From DATLXH01 sp035576005 (GTDB taxonomy: Bacteria > Acidobacteriota > Thermoanaerobaculia > Gp7-AA8): a stretch of 40,950 bases of DNA. The DNA is taken from contig DATLXH010000176.1 of assembly GCA_035576005.1 (NCBI GenBank), positions 1-40,950 on the forward strand, read 5' to 3'. This document shows positions 10,201 through 18,114 of this stretch, one piece after another; within the stretch, counting starts at the first letter, position 1; each line of letters starts with the position of its first letter. Under the pieces are notes generated by a model. That model did no database searches, was not told the DNA's origin, and saw only the letters and a list, made by a program, of their open reading frames with translations. Both the position numbers and the translations under genes were made by a program.

Positions 10201-13200
10201 GGTCTTGACGATCGACACATCCGCGGAGCCGGCAGTAGCACTGGTGACGGTGGAGCTGTTGTTGGCGGCATTCGCGTCCGGTGTGGCAGACGACGAGATT
10301 GCTGCGGTATTGCTGACGTTGCCGGTCGCGTTAGCCGAGACACTGAAGACGACGCTGATCGTCTGGGTGGCACCGGCAGCGATCGAAGCGATCGTGCAGG
10401 GGAATGCCGTGCATGCACCCGACGCGGACACAAAAGTCAGGTTGGCAGATGGCGTGTCCGTCACAGTGACACTCGACGCATCCGAAGGACCGTTGTTGGT
10501 CACAGCAATGCTGTAAGTGACGCTCTGTCCGGCAGTCACCGAGGTGGGGCCGGTCTTGACGATCGACACATCCGCGGAGCCGCCAACAGTGCTGGTGACG
10601 GTCGAGCTGTTGTTCCCGGAAAGAGGATCGGGTGTTCCGGAAGAGGCGATCGAAGCGTTGTTGCTGATGCTGCCGGTCGCAGTAGCCGCGACGTTGAAGA
10701 CAGCGCTGATCGTCTGGGTGGTTCCGGCGGCGATCGACGCGATCGTGCAGGGGAGGGCGGTGCATGCACCGGACGCGGAGACGAACGTCAGGTTCGCGGA
10801 CGGTGTATCTGTCACGTTCACACTCGATGCGTCTGAGGGACCAGCGTTTGTCACGGCAATGCTGTAAGTCACACTCTGGCCTGCAGTCACGGAGGCAGGA
10901 CCGGTTTTGACGATCGAGAGGTCAGCGGAAGCGCCCGAGGACGACGTGGCCGTTGCTGTGTTGTTGGCACTCGATGCGTCCGTGGGGGAAATCGTAACCG
11001 TGTTGCTCACTGTGGTCGGTGTGTAGCCTGACGGAACTGCGTAGGTGACCGAGACCGGTAACGATTGTCCTGGCGTGAGAGTCCCTAGAGCGCAGGGAAA
11101 GCCGTTTGCGCAGGCTCCTGTCGCAGAGACGAACGTGAGGCCGCTCGGAGTCGGGTCGGTCAACGTGACGCCGGTGGCCGTTGATGGACCGTTGTTCGTG
11201 GCCACGATGTTGAACGTGATGTTCGTGCCCGGGGTGAACGAAGCAGGGCCGGACTTTGTGACGGAAAGGTCAGAGTCCGGGGCCAGCGTAGCGGTGGTTG
11301 AGGCCGAGTCGTTGGCGGTGTTGGTGTCGCCATTGGTGGCCGAGACACCTGCCGTGTTGGTGATCGAGCCTGTAGCACCTGCCGGAATTGAGTACGTCAC
11401 GGAGATTGGAACTGAAGCTCCGGGCGCGATGGATCCGAGCGAGCAGGGGAAACCACCAGCGCAAGGGGTGGTAGCGGAAACGAATTGCGCGCCGGGGAAA
11501 GGGGTCTCTGTGACTACGACACTCGTCGCACTGATCGAACCCGTGTTCGTAACGGTAAGGTTGTAGGTGGTTGACCGACCGGGCACGGCGGAGGTCGGGC
11601 CTGTCTTGGAGATGCTCACATCGGTACTGCCAGCCGCAATGGTGATGCTGAACAGCCTTGTGACCGTATCAATGGAGCTGTCCGTGACTCTGGCGGTGAA
11701 GTCGAAAATGCCAGTGGTTGTCGGTGTGCCGCTGATCGAACCGTTCGAGGCGAGGGAGAGGCCCGGGGGGAGCGCGCCCGAGGCTACCGTCCAGGTATAA
11801 GGCGGCGCTCCTCCACTCGCGGTGAGGGTCTCAGAGTAGGCACTGCCTGTAGTCCCCGACCGAAGCGCGGTCGTCGTGATGGCTAGATCGGTTGTGTAAG
11901 TGAACCCGGTCGCTGAGGTTGCGAGCTGGCCATCGGGATTCGTGACGACCACGGTCTTGGTCCCCGCCGCTTGTGGCGGCGTGGTGAACGTGATCGTCGT
12001 GGAGCTCACAACCACAACATTGGATGCCGGAGCTCCGGCGATGGCGACGGTAGCTCCGGCCGCGAAGTTCGTGCCGGTGATGGTGACGGAAGTCCCCCCG
12101 GATGAAGGACCGGAGCTCGGCGTCAGCGACGTGATTGATGGTGCCGCTGCGACCTGCAGCTCGAATGCACCGATGTCATCGATGACGGTTCCGTTTCCAT
12201 CACCGTCTTTCGGTCGAAGCAAGCGCCGCTGGTCGTCGGTGGACGGTGAAGAGCCGGTGTCGATGGCGGGACTGCCTGGCAGTAAAGCGTGGGTGGGGGT
12301 GCCGTTTCCGAGGTTGTTCGAAAGCGCTCCCAGGTTTGCAATCGTGTTGCTCAAGCCACCGTTTCCTGCGAACCCACACGCGGCCCCATCCTCGAGGTTG
12401 GGGCCGCTGGGGCTGATCAGACCGTTGCCGGTGCAGTTTCCATCAACGAAGCCGGTATTGGTATTGTTGGAGACGATCGTGTTCATGAACACGGTCTGGC
12501 TCGCGGTGGAAACTTGGCTGGTGCTGACCGCACCTCCCGATGTTGCGGTGTTGAACGCAATCGTGGCGTCTTTGATGGTCGTGACGCCGCCCTCCGTTGC
12601 GATCCCCGAACCGTTCAGCGCGCTGTTTCCGCTCAAAGTCACGTTGTTCAGTGTGAGCGGCTGGCTGCGACTGAGTATGCCACCACCGTCGCCCGCTGTT
12701 GCGCTGTTATTGATGACAGCTGAGTGGTCGATGGTGAGGCCATTGGCTGCCAGCGCGGTAAAGGCGGCTGATCTCAGCGCCCTGGAGAGAGGCTGATCGG
12801 TGAGCAAAATCCCACCGCTCTCGTTCGCGATTCCTCCGCCGACATCAGCGCTGTTGTTCCTCACGATGGAATCGCTCAGAACGAATGTTGAGGTTGAGGA
12901 GCCGGAGACCAGCAGGCCGCCGCCCCTCGAGAACTGCGGGGCCAAGCCTCCGCGGATCGTGACACCGGAGATCGTCACTGCCTGGGCGTTACTGGCGTGG
13001 AAGATGCGATCGCCTAACGCCGCACCGTCGATGATGGTGGCGGTAGCTCCCGCTCCGGCGATATTCATCGACGTGGTGATATCGAGATCTCCTGAAGCTG
13101 CTGTGTCGTCGAACGCGCCGACGATCGTCAGGGCATAGTTTCCCGCCGGGACGTTGATGGTATTGGTCCCGACATAATTGTTCGATTGCTGAATCGCTGC

Positions 13201-15507
13201 GCGGAGCGTGCACTGCTCTCCGGCCCTGATAGGGTCGGAGTCGCAGAATGCATCGGAAAGATCTGCATCCACCGCATCATTGAAAACATTCACCGTGGGA
13301 TTGAACGGACCGACGAAATTGTATGTCGCCGTGCTGCTCGTGATGCTGCCCGTTGGGGTTGCTGGCGGCTCTGCCAGAGTCGCTGAGACGGTGTTCGTGC
13401 CCGGCCCGAGGGTGCTGGTGGTGGCCACAATGTCAATGGTTGCCGTGACAAAGGGGGCAATGCTGGCGATCGTGCAGGTGACCGTAGTGACCGCAGTTTG
13501 CGGATTTACATTTACTGAGCAATTGGCAGGGAAGGATGAGACTGTCGTGCCTGAAGGAAGAGTGTCGGTCACTACAACATTCGTAGCCGTCGACGGCCCG
13601 TTGTTATAAACCCTGAGCGTCAGCGTGTACGGTGTCGAGACCAGTACACGGTCGTAATTGTCGGTCTCATTGATCGCCTGAAAAACACTAATGTCGGCTT
13701 TCCCCGCAACAGTGATGTCGGTGAATGAGCTGTTGTTGTTGGGAGTGGAATCCACGCCGGGGCTTTGAACAGCTACGGTTGCTGTATTCCTTACGACACC
13801 TCGGAAGCTTGGGTCCGTCTGGGCGTTGATGCTGTAGCTCACGTTTCCGTTGGGTCCGAGCGATACGGTCTCGAGGATCGACCCCGACCCGCTCGCAGCC
13901 CCGCATGCCGATCCGACGCCCGTAGGGGTGCAGGTCCAGCCCGTAAAAGTGACGTTGGTTGGCATCGTGTCCGTGACCGTGGCGCTGACCGTCTGAGACG
14001 CGCTGCTGTTCGTCACACTCACGGTATAGGTGAAACCCTGCCCTGCGGTGGCGCCCAGACCGCCAGTGCTATCGAACTTGTTGATGGCAACATCCGCGGA
14101 CTGAACGCCGAACTCGGACGTGTCGAGCGGGGCGGCGGCTCGGGTCGCCGTTGCAGTGTGCGGCGAGCCTGAAGTATTGCCATAGGATTGGCCTTGAAAC
14201 GTCGCATCTCCATTCCCATCTGTCATCGTTAAGAAAGTGGCAAGATAACTCTGGCCCTCGCCTGAGCCGCTCGAATCCACGACAGTATTGCGATAGAGGT
14301 CGATATTGAACTGCGTATTCGGCGTGCTGTGGAGAGTGCCGCTGACCACAGTGTCGAAACCGTTGTAAGTGACATTCGTGATGACCGGACTGTTCTGAAG
14401 ATTGTTGGGACCGGTGTCGCTATCGAGCCGATCGTTAATCTCCAGAGCTCCATTGCCGCCGAGGTCGATACCGAGCCCGCCATTGGCGCGGATCGTGTTC
14501 GCGCGGATGGAGTTCCCAGTTCCCCTCGTGATCGCCACACCAGCCCCGCCGTTGTTCGCAATTATGTTCGCGGACGCACCGGTTTGTCCGATCGAGTTGC
14601 CGCTGCCGAAAACCTCAATTCCGTGCGCGCCGTTGGGACGAGCCAGATCCCCAAGAGGATCCGTTCCGATGTAGTTGCCGTGGACTTGATTCCCAGTCGT
14701 CAACGGACCGAGAATCACGCCGTTGCGGGTGTTGCCGCTCACGACGTTCCGACAGGAAAGTGACGGAGCGGGACAAGCGGTGGCCGATACACCAATGATG
14801 CTGCCGGTGCTGTCGGCTCCCCCATCAATCAAAATCCCGTCGCCATTGGGTGCAGCTGCGCCCGTGGGGTTCATTCCAACGTAATTTTCCTCGATGCGCG
14901 TCGTCGCGAAGCTCGATGAAATTCCATAACCGGAGAAGAGTCCGATCGCAAACCCGTTAATGCTGACGCCTGCGCCAGCCGCTACAAAGCCGCTCGTTCC
15001 GGCCGGGGCGCGCGAGCCATCGAGGAAAATATCAGGCCTCGAAGCCGTGGTGTCCTGCGACCTTCCGTTGATACTTGTATTGGCTGGTATGGTCGGCAGG
15101 GGAGATAGCGGCTGGATCGTCGCATACGCCCCCACGGTCGTGGGGATCGTGATTGAGAAGTTGATCATGCAGCCCGTTGGACTACATTCCTGGAGTGCTG
15201 CGCGCAAGGTGCAGACGCCCGAGGGGGTGGAGGCGCAGATGCTGTCTCCAGGAGATGCATCCGGCTCATCGAGCTGGCTGTTGACCACAGAGAGCGTCGC
15301 CGTGCCTGGCACAGCGGAGCGGATTCGCCTGCCCGCACTTTGCGCCGCTGCTTCCACCTGGTACGCCACGCTCACGACCATCACAAGGGCGGCGATGGTG
15401 CCCGACACAGCCCGCTTAAACGTGCGACCGATAGGGGCAGGATCGATACCGGAGGGACGATCGGACGAATTCACAGTGTCGTAGGCGGGGCTCTGAGGAA
15501 CGTTCAT
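4264..15507 (-). CDS. Giant exported CSLREA/beta-helix/DUF11 repeat protein (3747 residues)
   Basis: A hydrophobic segment at about residues 30-53 (SGTIAALVMVVSVAYQVEAAAQ) looks like a long signal peptide or anchor, so export is expected. Domains in order: a CSLREA-type motif (GVCTLRAALQEC, ~100); right-handed beta-helix repeats (~130-460); two DUF11 units (~470-720); a second CSLREA motif (CTLRAAIQQSN) and beta-helix (~735-1115); an IPT/TIG domain (SLTPSSGPSSGGT, ~1120-1205); a putative-Ig cadherin-like domain (~1206-1290); fourteen DUF11 units (~1292-2934), eight of them near-identical; Fn3-like domains (~2935-3130); a BACON-like domain (~3150-3250); and a duplicated ~230-residue C-terminal domain starting IPSVSHISG and VPGLTHISN. 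DUF11 and beta-helix tandems are typical of surface adhesins or stalks. The ATG has AGGAG five bases upstream. No sortase motif, Por tail or outer-membrane barrel is seen, so how it is anchored is unknown. Confidence 0.93.
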   Translation of the reverse strand: MNVPQSPAYDTVNSSDRPSGIDPAPIGRTFKRAVSGTIAALVMVVSVAYQVEAAAQSAGRRIRSAVPGTATLSVVNSQLDEPDASPGDSICASTPSGVCTLRAALQECSPTGCMINFSITIPTTVGAYATIQPLSPLPTIPANTSINGRSQDTTASRPDIFLDGSRAPAGTSGFVAAGAGVSINGFAIGLFSGYGISSSFATTRIEENYVGMNPTGAAAPNGDGILIDGGADSTGSIIGVSATACPAPSLSCRNVVSGNTRNGVILGPLTTGNQVHGNYIGTDPLGDLARPNGAHGIEVFGSGNSIGQTGASANIIANNGGAGVAITRGTGNSIRANTIRANGGLGIDLGGNGALEINDRLDSDTGPNNLQNSPVITNVTYNGFDTVVSGTLHSTPNTQFNIDLYRNTVVDSSGSGEGQSYLATFLTMTDGNGDATFQGQSYGNTSGSPHTATATRAAAPLDTSEFGVQSADVAINKFDSTGGLGATAGQGFTYTVSVTNSSASQTVSATVTDTMPTNVTFTGWTCTPTGVGSACGAASGSGSILETVSLGPNGNVSYSINAQTDPSFRGVVRNTATVAVQSPGVDSTPNNNSSFTDITVAGKADISVFQAINETDNYDRVLVSTPYTLTLRVYNNGPSTATNVVVTDTLPSGTTVSSFPANCSVNVNPQTAVTTVTCTIASIAPFVTATIDIVATTSTLGPGTNTVSATLAEPPATPTGSITSSTATYNFVGPFNPTVNVFNDAVDADLSDAFCDSDPIRAGEQCTLRAAIQQSNNYVGTNTINVPAGNYALTIVGAFDDTAASGDLDITTSMNIAGAGATATIIDGAALGDRIFHASNAQAVTISGVTIRGGLAPQFSRGGGLLVSGSSTSTFVLSDSIVRNNSADVGGGIANESGGILLTDQPLSRALRSAAFTALAANGLTIDHSAVINNSATAGDGGGILSRSQPLTLNNVTLSGNSALNGSGIATEGGVTTIKDATIAFNTATSGGAVSTSQVSTASQTVFMNTIVSNNTNTGFVDGNCTGNGLISPSGPNLEDGAACGFAGNGGLSNTIANLGALSNNLGNGTPTHALLPGSPAIDTGSSPSTDDQRRLLRPKDGDGNGTVIDDIGAFELQVAAAPSITSLTPSSGPSSGGTSVTITGTNFAAGATVAIAGAPASNVVVVSSTTITFTTPPQAAGTKTVVVTNPDGQLATSATGFTYTTDLAITTTALRSGTTGSAYSETLTASGGAPPYTWTVASGALPPGLSLASNGSISGTPTTTGIFDFTARVTDSSIDTVTRLFSITIAAGSTDVSISKTGPTSAVPGRSTTYNLTVTNTGSISATSVVVTETPFPGAQFVSATTPCAGGFPCSLGSIAPGASVPISVTYSIPAGATGSITNTAGVSATNGDTNTANDSASTTATLAPDSDLSVTKSGPASFTPGTNITFNIVATNNGPSTATGVTLTDPTPSGLTFVSATGACANGFPCALGTLTPGQSLPVSVTYAVPSGYTPTTVSNTVTISPTDASSANNTATATSSSGASADLSIVKTGPASVTAGQSVTYSIAVTNAGPSDASSVNVTDTPSANLTFVSASGACTALPCTIASIAAGTTQTISAVFNVAATATGSISNNASIASSGTPDPLSGNNSSTVTSTVGGSADVSIVKTGPTSVTAGQSVTYSIAVTNNGPSDASSVTVTDTPSANLTFVSASGACTAFPCTIASIAAGATQTISVVFSVSANATGNVSNTAAISSSATPDANAANNSSTVTSATAGSADVSIVKTGPTSVTAGQNVTYSIAVTNNGPSNASSVTVTDTPSANLTFVSASGACTAFPCTIASLGAGTTQTISAVFSVAANATGNVSNTAAISSSGTPDANAANNSSTVTSATAGSADVSIIKTGPTVVTAGQSVTYSIAVTNNGPSNASSVTVTDTPSANLTFVSASGACTAFPCTIPSIAAGTTQTINAVFNVASNATGNVSNTAAISSSGTPDANAANNSSTATSTTSGSADVSIVKTGPTSVTAGQSVTYSIAVTNNGPSNASNVTVTDTPSANLTFVSASGACTAFPCTIASLAAGTTQTISATFNVAANATGNVSNTAAISSSGTPDANAANNSSTVTSATGASADLSIVKTGPASVTAGQSVTYSIAVTNAGPSDASTVNVTDTPSANLTFVSASGACTALPCTIASIAAGTTQTISAVFNVAASATGSISNSASIASSGTPDPLSGNNSSTVTSTVGGSADVSIVKTGPTSVTAGQSVTYSIAVTNNGPSNASSVTVTDTPSANLTFVSASGACTAFPCTIASIAAGTTQTISATFNVSANATGNVSNTAAISSSATPDANAANNSSTATSTTSGSADVSIVKTGPTSVTAGQSVTYSIAVTNNGPSNASSVTVTDTPSANLTFVSASGACSAFPCTIASIAAGATQTISATFNVAANATGNVSNTAAISSSGTPDPNAANNSSTANSQASGSADLSILKTGPASFTPGSNITYTINVTNSGPSVATGVTLNDPTPAGLTFVSASGACSTSVSPCALGSMQPGTSATITVTYDVPSSYTGSITNSASVSSVTTDPTTNNTSTAAATSSSQADLGITKIAPASFTPGQNVTFTITVSNNGPSNATGVTLNDPTPAGLSFVSATSPCSAGVAPCALQDLVSGGSSTISVTYAVPASFSGTTISNTASIFSQTSDPNGNNNSKTVTVSGVPSADLSVMKSVTPLFTPGRDVTYTLTVTNNGPSNAANVTLTDPTPAGLTLLSASAPCANGFPCPLGSLNSGAVRVITATYRVSPSFTGGTITNTASVSSGTNDPVSSNNSATASSSGSASSDVAITKTGIGTVSPGAPIQYTITVTNDGPSDATGIVINDPTPTGLAFESATAPCATGFPCSVGSLASGSSVTITANYTVLRSFSGAFITNSATISSSSADPSSGNNSAQSSSSICSIAAPTLLEPTEGATVTSSPVTFRWTAVAGAIRYNVYRIVTVSAEPGPALIGSTTGTSLTVDIPEGTIEWYVEAIPVNANCPPIASARRKFTRTTVVDPGCSGVSGRRLVPAVPGEITSDKVYEFSWSPDIDKSYEVEEATDINFSNIITRRTVTGDRTEFEHTSTEPTPYFYRVRAKSSCATSPNPSDFSLAVRIVVVPPPPANKPQPDQSTQFGKEESLVQRIFIPGDDDTIPLGTISPSGLRSSGNTGKTVTVTTTQPWITVTPTTAVVPPQGTIITVTAKPAGLPVGTNTGTVSITTVAPTGPPTTLANVPISINLVTPITPTAKSRPPENALIIPSVSHISGARANFQSDVRIANTTGDKIKYQLTFTPTTANGTEVGKQTVIEIEPGVTTAMDDIVKRWYGLGSLNDGTLGSLEIRPLNFAGKTVNSAGTIQYETVASSRTYDQKLVGSLSQFVPAIPFSSFVGRGTLPGLGAISIQQIAQNAAFRTNLGLVEGSGELANVQVSIFNAAGAKLDSFRVDLKPAEHLQLNSVLSGRNLTLDDGRIELEVISDTGKVTAFGTVIDNRSGDPILVPAVQFSTIAASRYVVPGLTHISNDRNQWRSEMRIFNSSKAAVLANLMFIPANDPTNVKQSTVRIEPGEVKALDNVVETVFGQTNITGAVQVVTATDTALVVTARTYDSRLGGTVGQFSQAVTPQEANGIGDRALEVLQLEESDRFRTNMAFAEVTGKPVSIEVRAVIPEAKITPMLRLSLQPNEFRQISGILKQMGLVNVYNVRMSVRVVGGTGRLAVNASVIDNVTQDPYNVPGQ
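8122..10929 (-). repeat. Eight tandem coding repeats of exactly 351 bp (117 residues)
   Basis: Unit borders (the Ser-Ala-Asp codons) fall at 8121, 8472, 8823, 9174, 9525, 9876, 10227, 10578 and 10929, so spacing is constant at 351 bases with no length change. Each unit encodes one DUF11 domain, SADVSIVKTGP...AVTNNGPS...CTIASIAAGTTQTIS, with the unit's two Cys conserved. The neighbouring DUF11 units on both sides (10930-11630 and 6705-8121) are clearly diverged, so the eight were recently amplified or homogenised. The units beginning at 10929 and 9174 share variants (AGPSDAS, PDPLSGNN) absent from the others, giving a five-unit higher-order period of 1755 bp. Confidence 0.95.
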
Positions 15508-15728
15508 GCAATCTCCTGGACGCAGATGGATCGGTACCGATTAATCGATTATGGTAGGGAGGCGCTTCTGGAAGCCGATGATGTTACCAAAAAACAGCGA
15601 AAATAACATTCATTTGTCCTATGACGAATCGGGCGCGGGCGCGACCCCGATGTGGAAAAATATTCCCACAGCCTGCAAGATTTCATCACTCAGGGTCGGT
15701 GAAAAATTGGAGCACCGTCACATGCTTC

Positions 15729-15830
15729 GTCATCCTGAGCGAATGCGAAGGATCTCAAAACGCAACGGTTTGATTTCACAGCATCGCAACTTGAGATCCT
15801 TCGTCGCAGAAGGCGCTCCTCAGGATGACG
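15729..15830. repeat. ~100-bp imperfect palindromic repeat
   Basis: The left arm (TCATCCTGAGCG..GAAGGATCTCAA, 15730-15758) is the imperfect reverse complement of the right arm (TTGAGATCCTTCG...CTCAGGATGAC, 15791-15829). It lies in the 358-base divergent gap between the giant gene and the GH3 gene. An open frame runs through it into the GH3 gene but this is not believed to be translated. The rest of the gap should hold both promoters; I see no convincing sigma-70 box pair. Confidence 0.65.
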
Positions 15831-15865
15831 GATCGACGGGCGGCATTTTTTCACAACCGCTCAGG

Positions 15866-17509
15866 GTGACAGTCTTTTTGCAGGCGTTATCGATAGCCCT
15901 CAATCTCTTTGTATTCCTTCCCTCGCTCGGGTCTGGAGCTGAAGCCGCCGGACCGCGTGCTGACCAGGCCGTGGAGACTGAGCAGCAGATCGATCGCATG
16001 AGTCCAACGGAGAGGATCGGCCAGCTGCTTTTTGTTGGATTCCCCGGGACGGAAGCGACGGGAGAGCTGGCACCTATGCTCGAAGAGTGGAATGCAGGGG
16101 GTGTTGTTCTCTATCGCTGGAACATCGAGTCGGCCGAACAGCTGCGCGCGTTGACTGCGGACATCCGCCGCCGCTCTCGCACCGCCCCGTTCATCGCGGT
16201 CGACGAGGAGGGAGGCACCGTTCACCGCGTCCCTGTATCGATTCCATGGTTGCCTAGTGCCATGTCTCTCGGAGCTGCCCGCTCGCCGGAGCTGGCCCGG
16301 ACAGCCGGGCGGGTGCTCGGTGCGAGCCTCCGCAAGCTCGGGATCACGATGAACCTGGCCCCGGTCCTCGACATCGCCAGTAATCCCGCTTCGACACTTT
16401 CAACACGCCTCTTTTCCGATCGCGCGTCACTCGTCTCCGACCTCGGCAGCGCGTTCATCGACGGACAGCAGCAGAGCGGCATCATCCCCGTGGCCAAGCA
16501 TTACCCAGGCATTGGAGCTTCGGGCGGAGACTCCCATTCAGTCGTCATCAACGCTGCCGTGACTCCGAGCGAGTTGCGGGAGCGAGAGCTGTTGCCCTGG
16601 AGGCGTGCAATCGCTGCCGGACTCGATGCCGTGATGACGGGCCACGTTGCCTTCCCGCTGGTGGACACGACCGCTGCACCAGCAACACTCTCGAGGGTCC
16701 TGCTGACGGACATTCTCGGAAAGGAGCTCGGTTTCAACGGAGTCGTCATCACGGACGAGATCGTCATGCAGGGGCTCGGACCGGGATCGCGAGGGAAGGT
16801 CGCACTCCGCGCCATCGAGGCGGGTGCCGACATGGTGATGGTGGTCGGCGGGCGTAATGATCGCTTCGAGGCATTCACAGGACTGATGCGTGCGTACTCG
16901 ACAGGGGCGTTGACGGAAGAGCGGGTTCGCCAGTCGCTGCGGAGGATCCTGAGCCTGAAGTCGCGGAATTCTCCCGTGGGGGAGGGGCCGCAGGGAAGCG
17001 GCCCGGTTTCCGGAAGGATTGCTGAGGAGATCGCCGAGGCGTCGGTGACCCTTTTGAAGAACCGCGGATCGCTCCTGCCGTTGCCTCGCGCAGACGCGAA
17101 GCGCGCACGATTTCTCGGCGAGGCTGGCCCACTGGCCTCCCGATTCACCGGACCCCGGACTCTCCAGCGCGGTCGCTCGCACCCTCCTGCAGACTCCTCG
17201 GCTGTCTCGGCGAAACTGGCAGTGCTGGCTGTGTCGAATGCCTTACAGCTGAAGGAGGCGGAGGCCTTTGCGAAAACTCATCCGGCCAGCCGGATGATCC
17301 TGGTGCTGCTGGGATCCCCGGCGGAGCTCAGACCTTCATTCAACGCCGACGCGATCGTGGTCGCGTACGGTTCCGGAGAGGCGGTGCAGCGTGCTGTTGG
17401 GAAACTGCTCTTCGGAGAGATCTGCCCGAAGGGGAGACTGCCGCTGACTGTAAAAGGATTCGCAAAGTTCGGCGACGGTATGACGGGTTGCCTCAAACGA
17501 ACGAAGTGA
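15866..17509 (+). CDS. nagZ: GH3 beta-N-acetylhexosaminidase, NagZ-like, exported
   Basis: Glycoside hydrolase family 3 NagZ-type enzymes remove non-reducing terminal GlcNAc from peptidoglycan fragments. Visible motifs are a TIM barrel starting IGQLLFVGFPGT, VDEEGGTVHRV, the loop KHYPGIGASGGDSH carrying the Asp-His acid/base pair, and GVVITDEIVMQGL carrying the nucleophile Asp. A second alpha/beta domain fills the C-terminal ~180 residues, as in two-domain Gram-positive-style NagZ. I chose the GTG at 15866 (547 residues): it gives a clean signal peptide (TVFLQALSIALNLFVFLPSL, then AEA) and lies after the palindromic repeat, whereas the longer open frame from 15551 would translate that repeat. 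KHYPGIG replaces the usual KHFPGHG. A periplasmic or surface role is inferred from the signal peptide. Confidence 0.85.
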   Translation: MTVFLQALSIALNLFVFLPSLGSGAEAAGPRADQAVETEQQIDRMSPTERIGQLLFVGFPGTEATGELAPMLEEWNAGGVVLYRWNIESAEQLRALTADIRRRSRTAPFIAVDEEGGTVHRVPVSIPWLPSAMSLGAARSPELARTAGRVLGASLRKLGITMNLAPVLDIASNPASTLSTRLFSDRASLVSDLGSAFIDGQQQSGIIPVAKHYPGIGASGGDSHSVVINAAVTPSELRERELLPWRRAIAAGLDAVMTGHVAFPLVDTTAAPATLSRVLLTDILGKELGFNGVVITDEIVMQGLGPGSRGKVALRAIEAGADMVMVVGGRNDRFEAFTGLMRAYSTGALTEERVRQSLRRILSLKSRNSPVGEGPQGSGPVSGRIAEEIAEASVTLLKNRGSLLPLPRADAKRARFLGEAGPLASRFTGPRTLQRGRSHPPADSSAVSAKLAVLAVSNALQLKEAEAFAKTHPASRMILVLLGSPAELRPSFNADAIVVAYGSGEAVQRAVGKLLFGEICPKGRLPLTVKGFAKFGDGMTGCLKRTK

Positions 17510-17586
17510 GGTTCCGCTCTGCGCGCGGATTCAGGAGCGTTTAACTCTCATTCCTCACCGACCTTCCCGCTATTCACTTCCGCAGG

Positions 17587-17883
17587 CGGTGTCATCCCGA
17601 ACGGGTTAACAGCGTGGACCGCTGATGAAGAGGTGATGACACGCGGCGGGACTCGCGCCCCGAAGGACGAATCCCTCTCCCCGGCGGGGAGAGGGTGGTC
17701 GCGTAAGCGACCGGGAGAGGGGCCGCGAGAGATACGAAGACCTCGCCCTTTTCGACGGACTGGCAAGACTTTCACGCCCCTCTCCCTGCTTCGCTTCGCT
17801 CGCTTCCCTCTCCCCGCCGGGGAGAGGGATACGCCGCTTCGCGGCTCAACGTCTTCAGACAGTGAACCCGTGTCATCAGAAGC
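17587..17883 (+). repeat. CTCTCCCC-type intergenic repeat with flanking modules (copy 2 of 8)
   Basis: The core 17673-17846 carries three strong hairpins: CCCTCTCCCC/GGGGAGAGGG near its left end, GGTCGCGTAAGCGACC next to it, and a second CCCTCTCCCC-GGGGAGAGGG near its right end. It ends in GCCGCTTCGCGGC. The flanks (a GTCATCC...GATGAAGAGGTGATGACAC module on the left, and CAGTGAACC.GTGTCATCAGAAG on the right) recur around other copies. It lies between two convergent genes, so it could stop transcription from both. Confidence 0.85.
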
Positions 17884-17903
17884 GTCGAGTGAGGGTTCTG
17901 ACG

Positions 17904-17990
17904 TTTGTGGCCGGACATTCCAATGTCCGGCGCGCCCGAGGGCGCAAGTGGTCGCGAATACCGCCGGACATTGGAATGTCCGGCCACAAA
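17904..17990 (+). repeat. CCGGACATTCC palindrome pair (copy 1)
   Basis: Two opposed copies of CCGGACATTCCAATGTCCGG enclose a ~32-base spacer, with outer arms TTTGTGGCCGG and CCGGCCACAAA. Each half is itself a hairpin, so two alternative cruciform structures are possible. Other copies are at 22816-22900 (reversed), 40761-40823 and half of one at 20930-20945. Confidence 0.85.
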
Positions 17991-18095
17991 CGGCGCCTCC
18001 TGCGGTAGCAAGGAGCGAGGCTTCATCACCTCTTCACCAGCCTCCTCACGCTGTTAACCCGCTAGGGATGACACTCTGTGTGTGTTAACAGAGGA

Positions 18096-18114
18096 CTGTG
18101 AGAAATGCGGGCTA
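18096..18114 (-). repeat. Solo terminal end of the TAGCCCGC family
   Basis: The minus strand reads TAGCCCGCATTTCTCACAG, identical to the termini of the full elements at 31037 and 37534, but no second end is present nearby. Its first three bases are the stop codon of the propeller gene. Confidence 0.75.

Noticed and set aside
8122..10929. A CRISPR-like regular array.
   Set aside because: The period is 351 bp, there are no unique spacers, and the units encode DUF11 domains in frame.
6833..12796. Long open frames on the plus strand opposite the giant gene (for example 11900-12796 and the repeated 116-codon frames in 8411-10867).
   Set aside because: They follow the codon bias and 351-bp period of the minus-strand gene, have no ribosome-binding sites and no recognisable domains. 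They are antisense shadows.
15551..15865. An N-terminal extension of the GH3 gene up to 15551.
   Set aside because: It would translate a palindromic repeat and lacks homology; the GTG at 15866 gives a proper signal peptide.
16501..17182. Two ~215-codon minus-strand frames opposite the GH3 gene.
   Set aside because: The GH3 catalytic motifs are on the plus strand; the opposite frames have no family features.
17633..18088. Repeated small ORFs with the peptide style FTPLSLLRFARFPLPAGER (also near 28481, 32562, 34825 and 38340).
   Set aside because: They are translations of the CTCTCCCC intergenic element in different copies, not genes.
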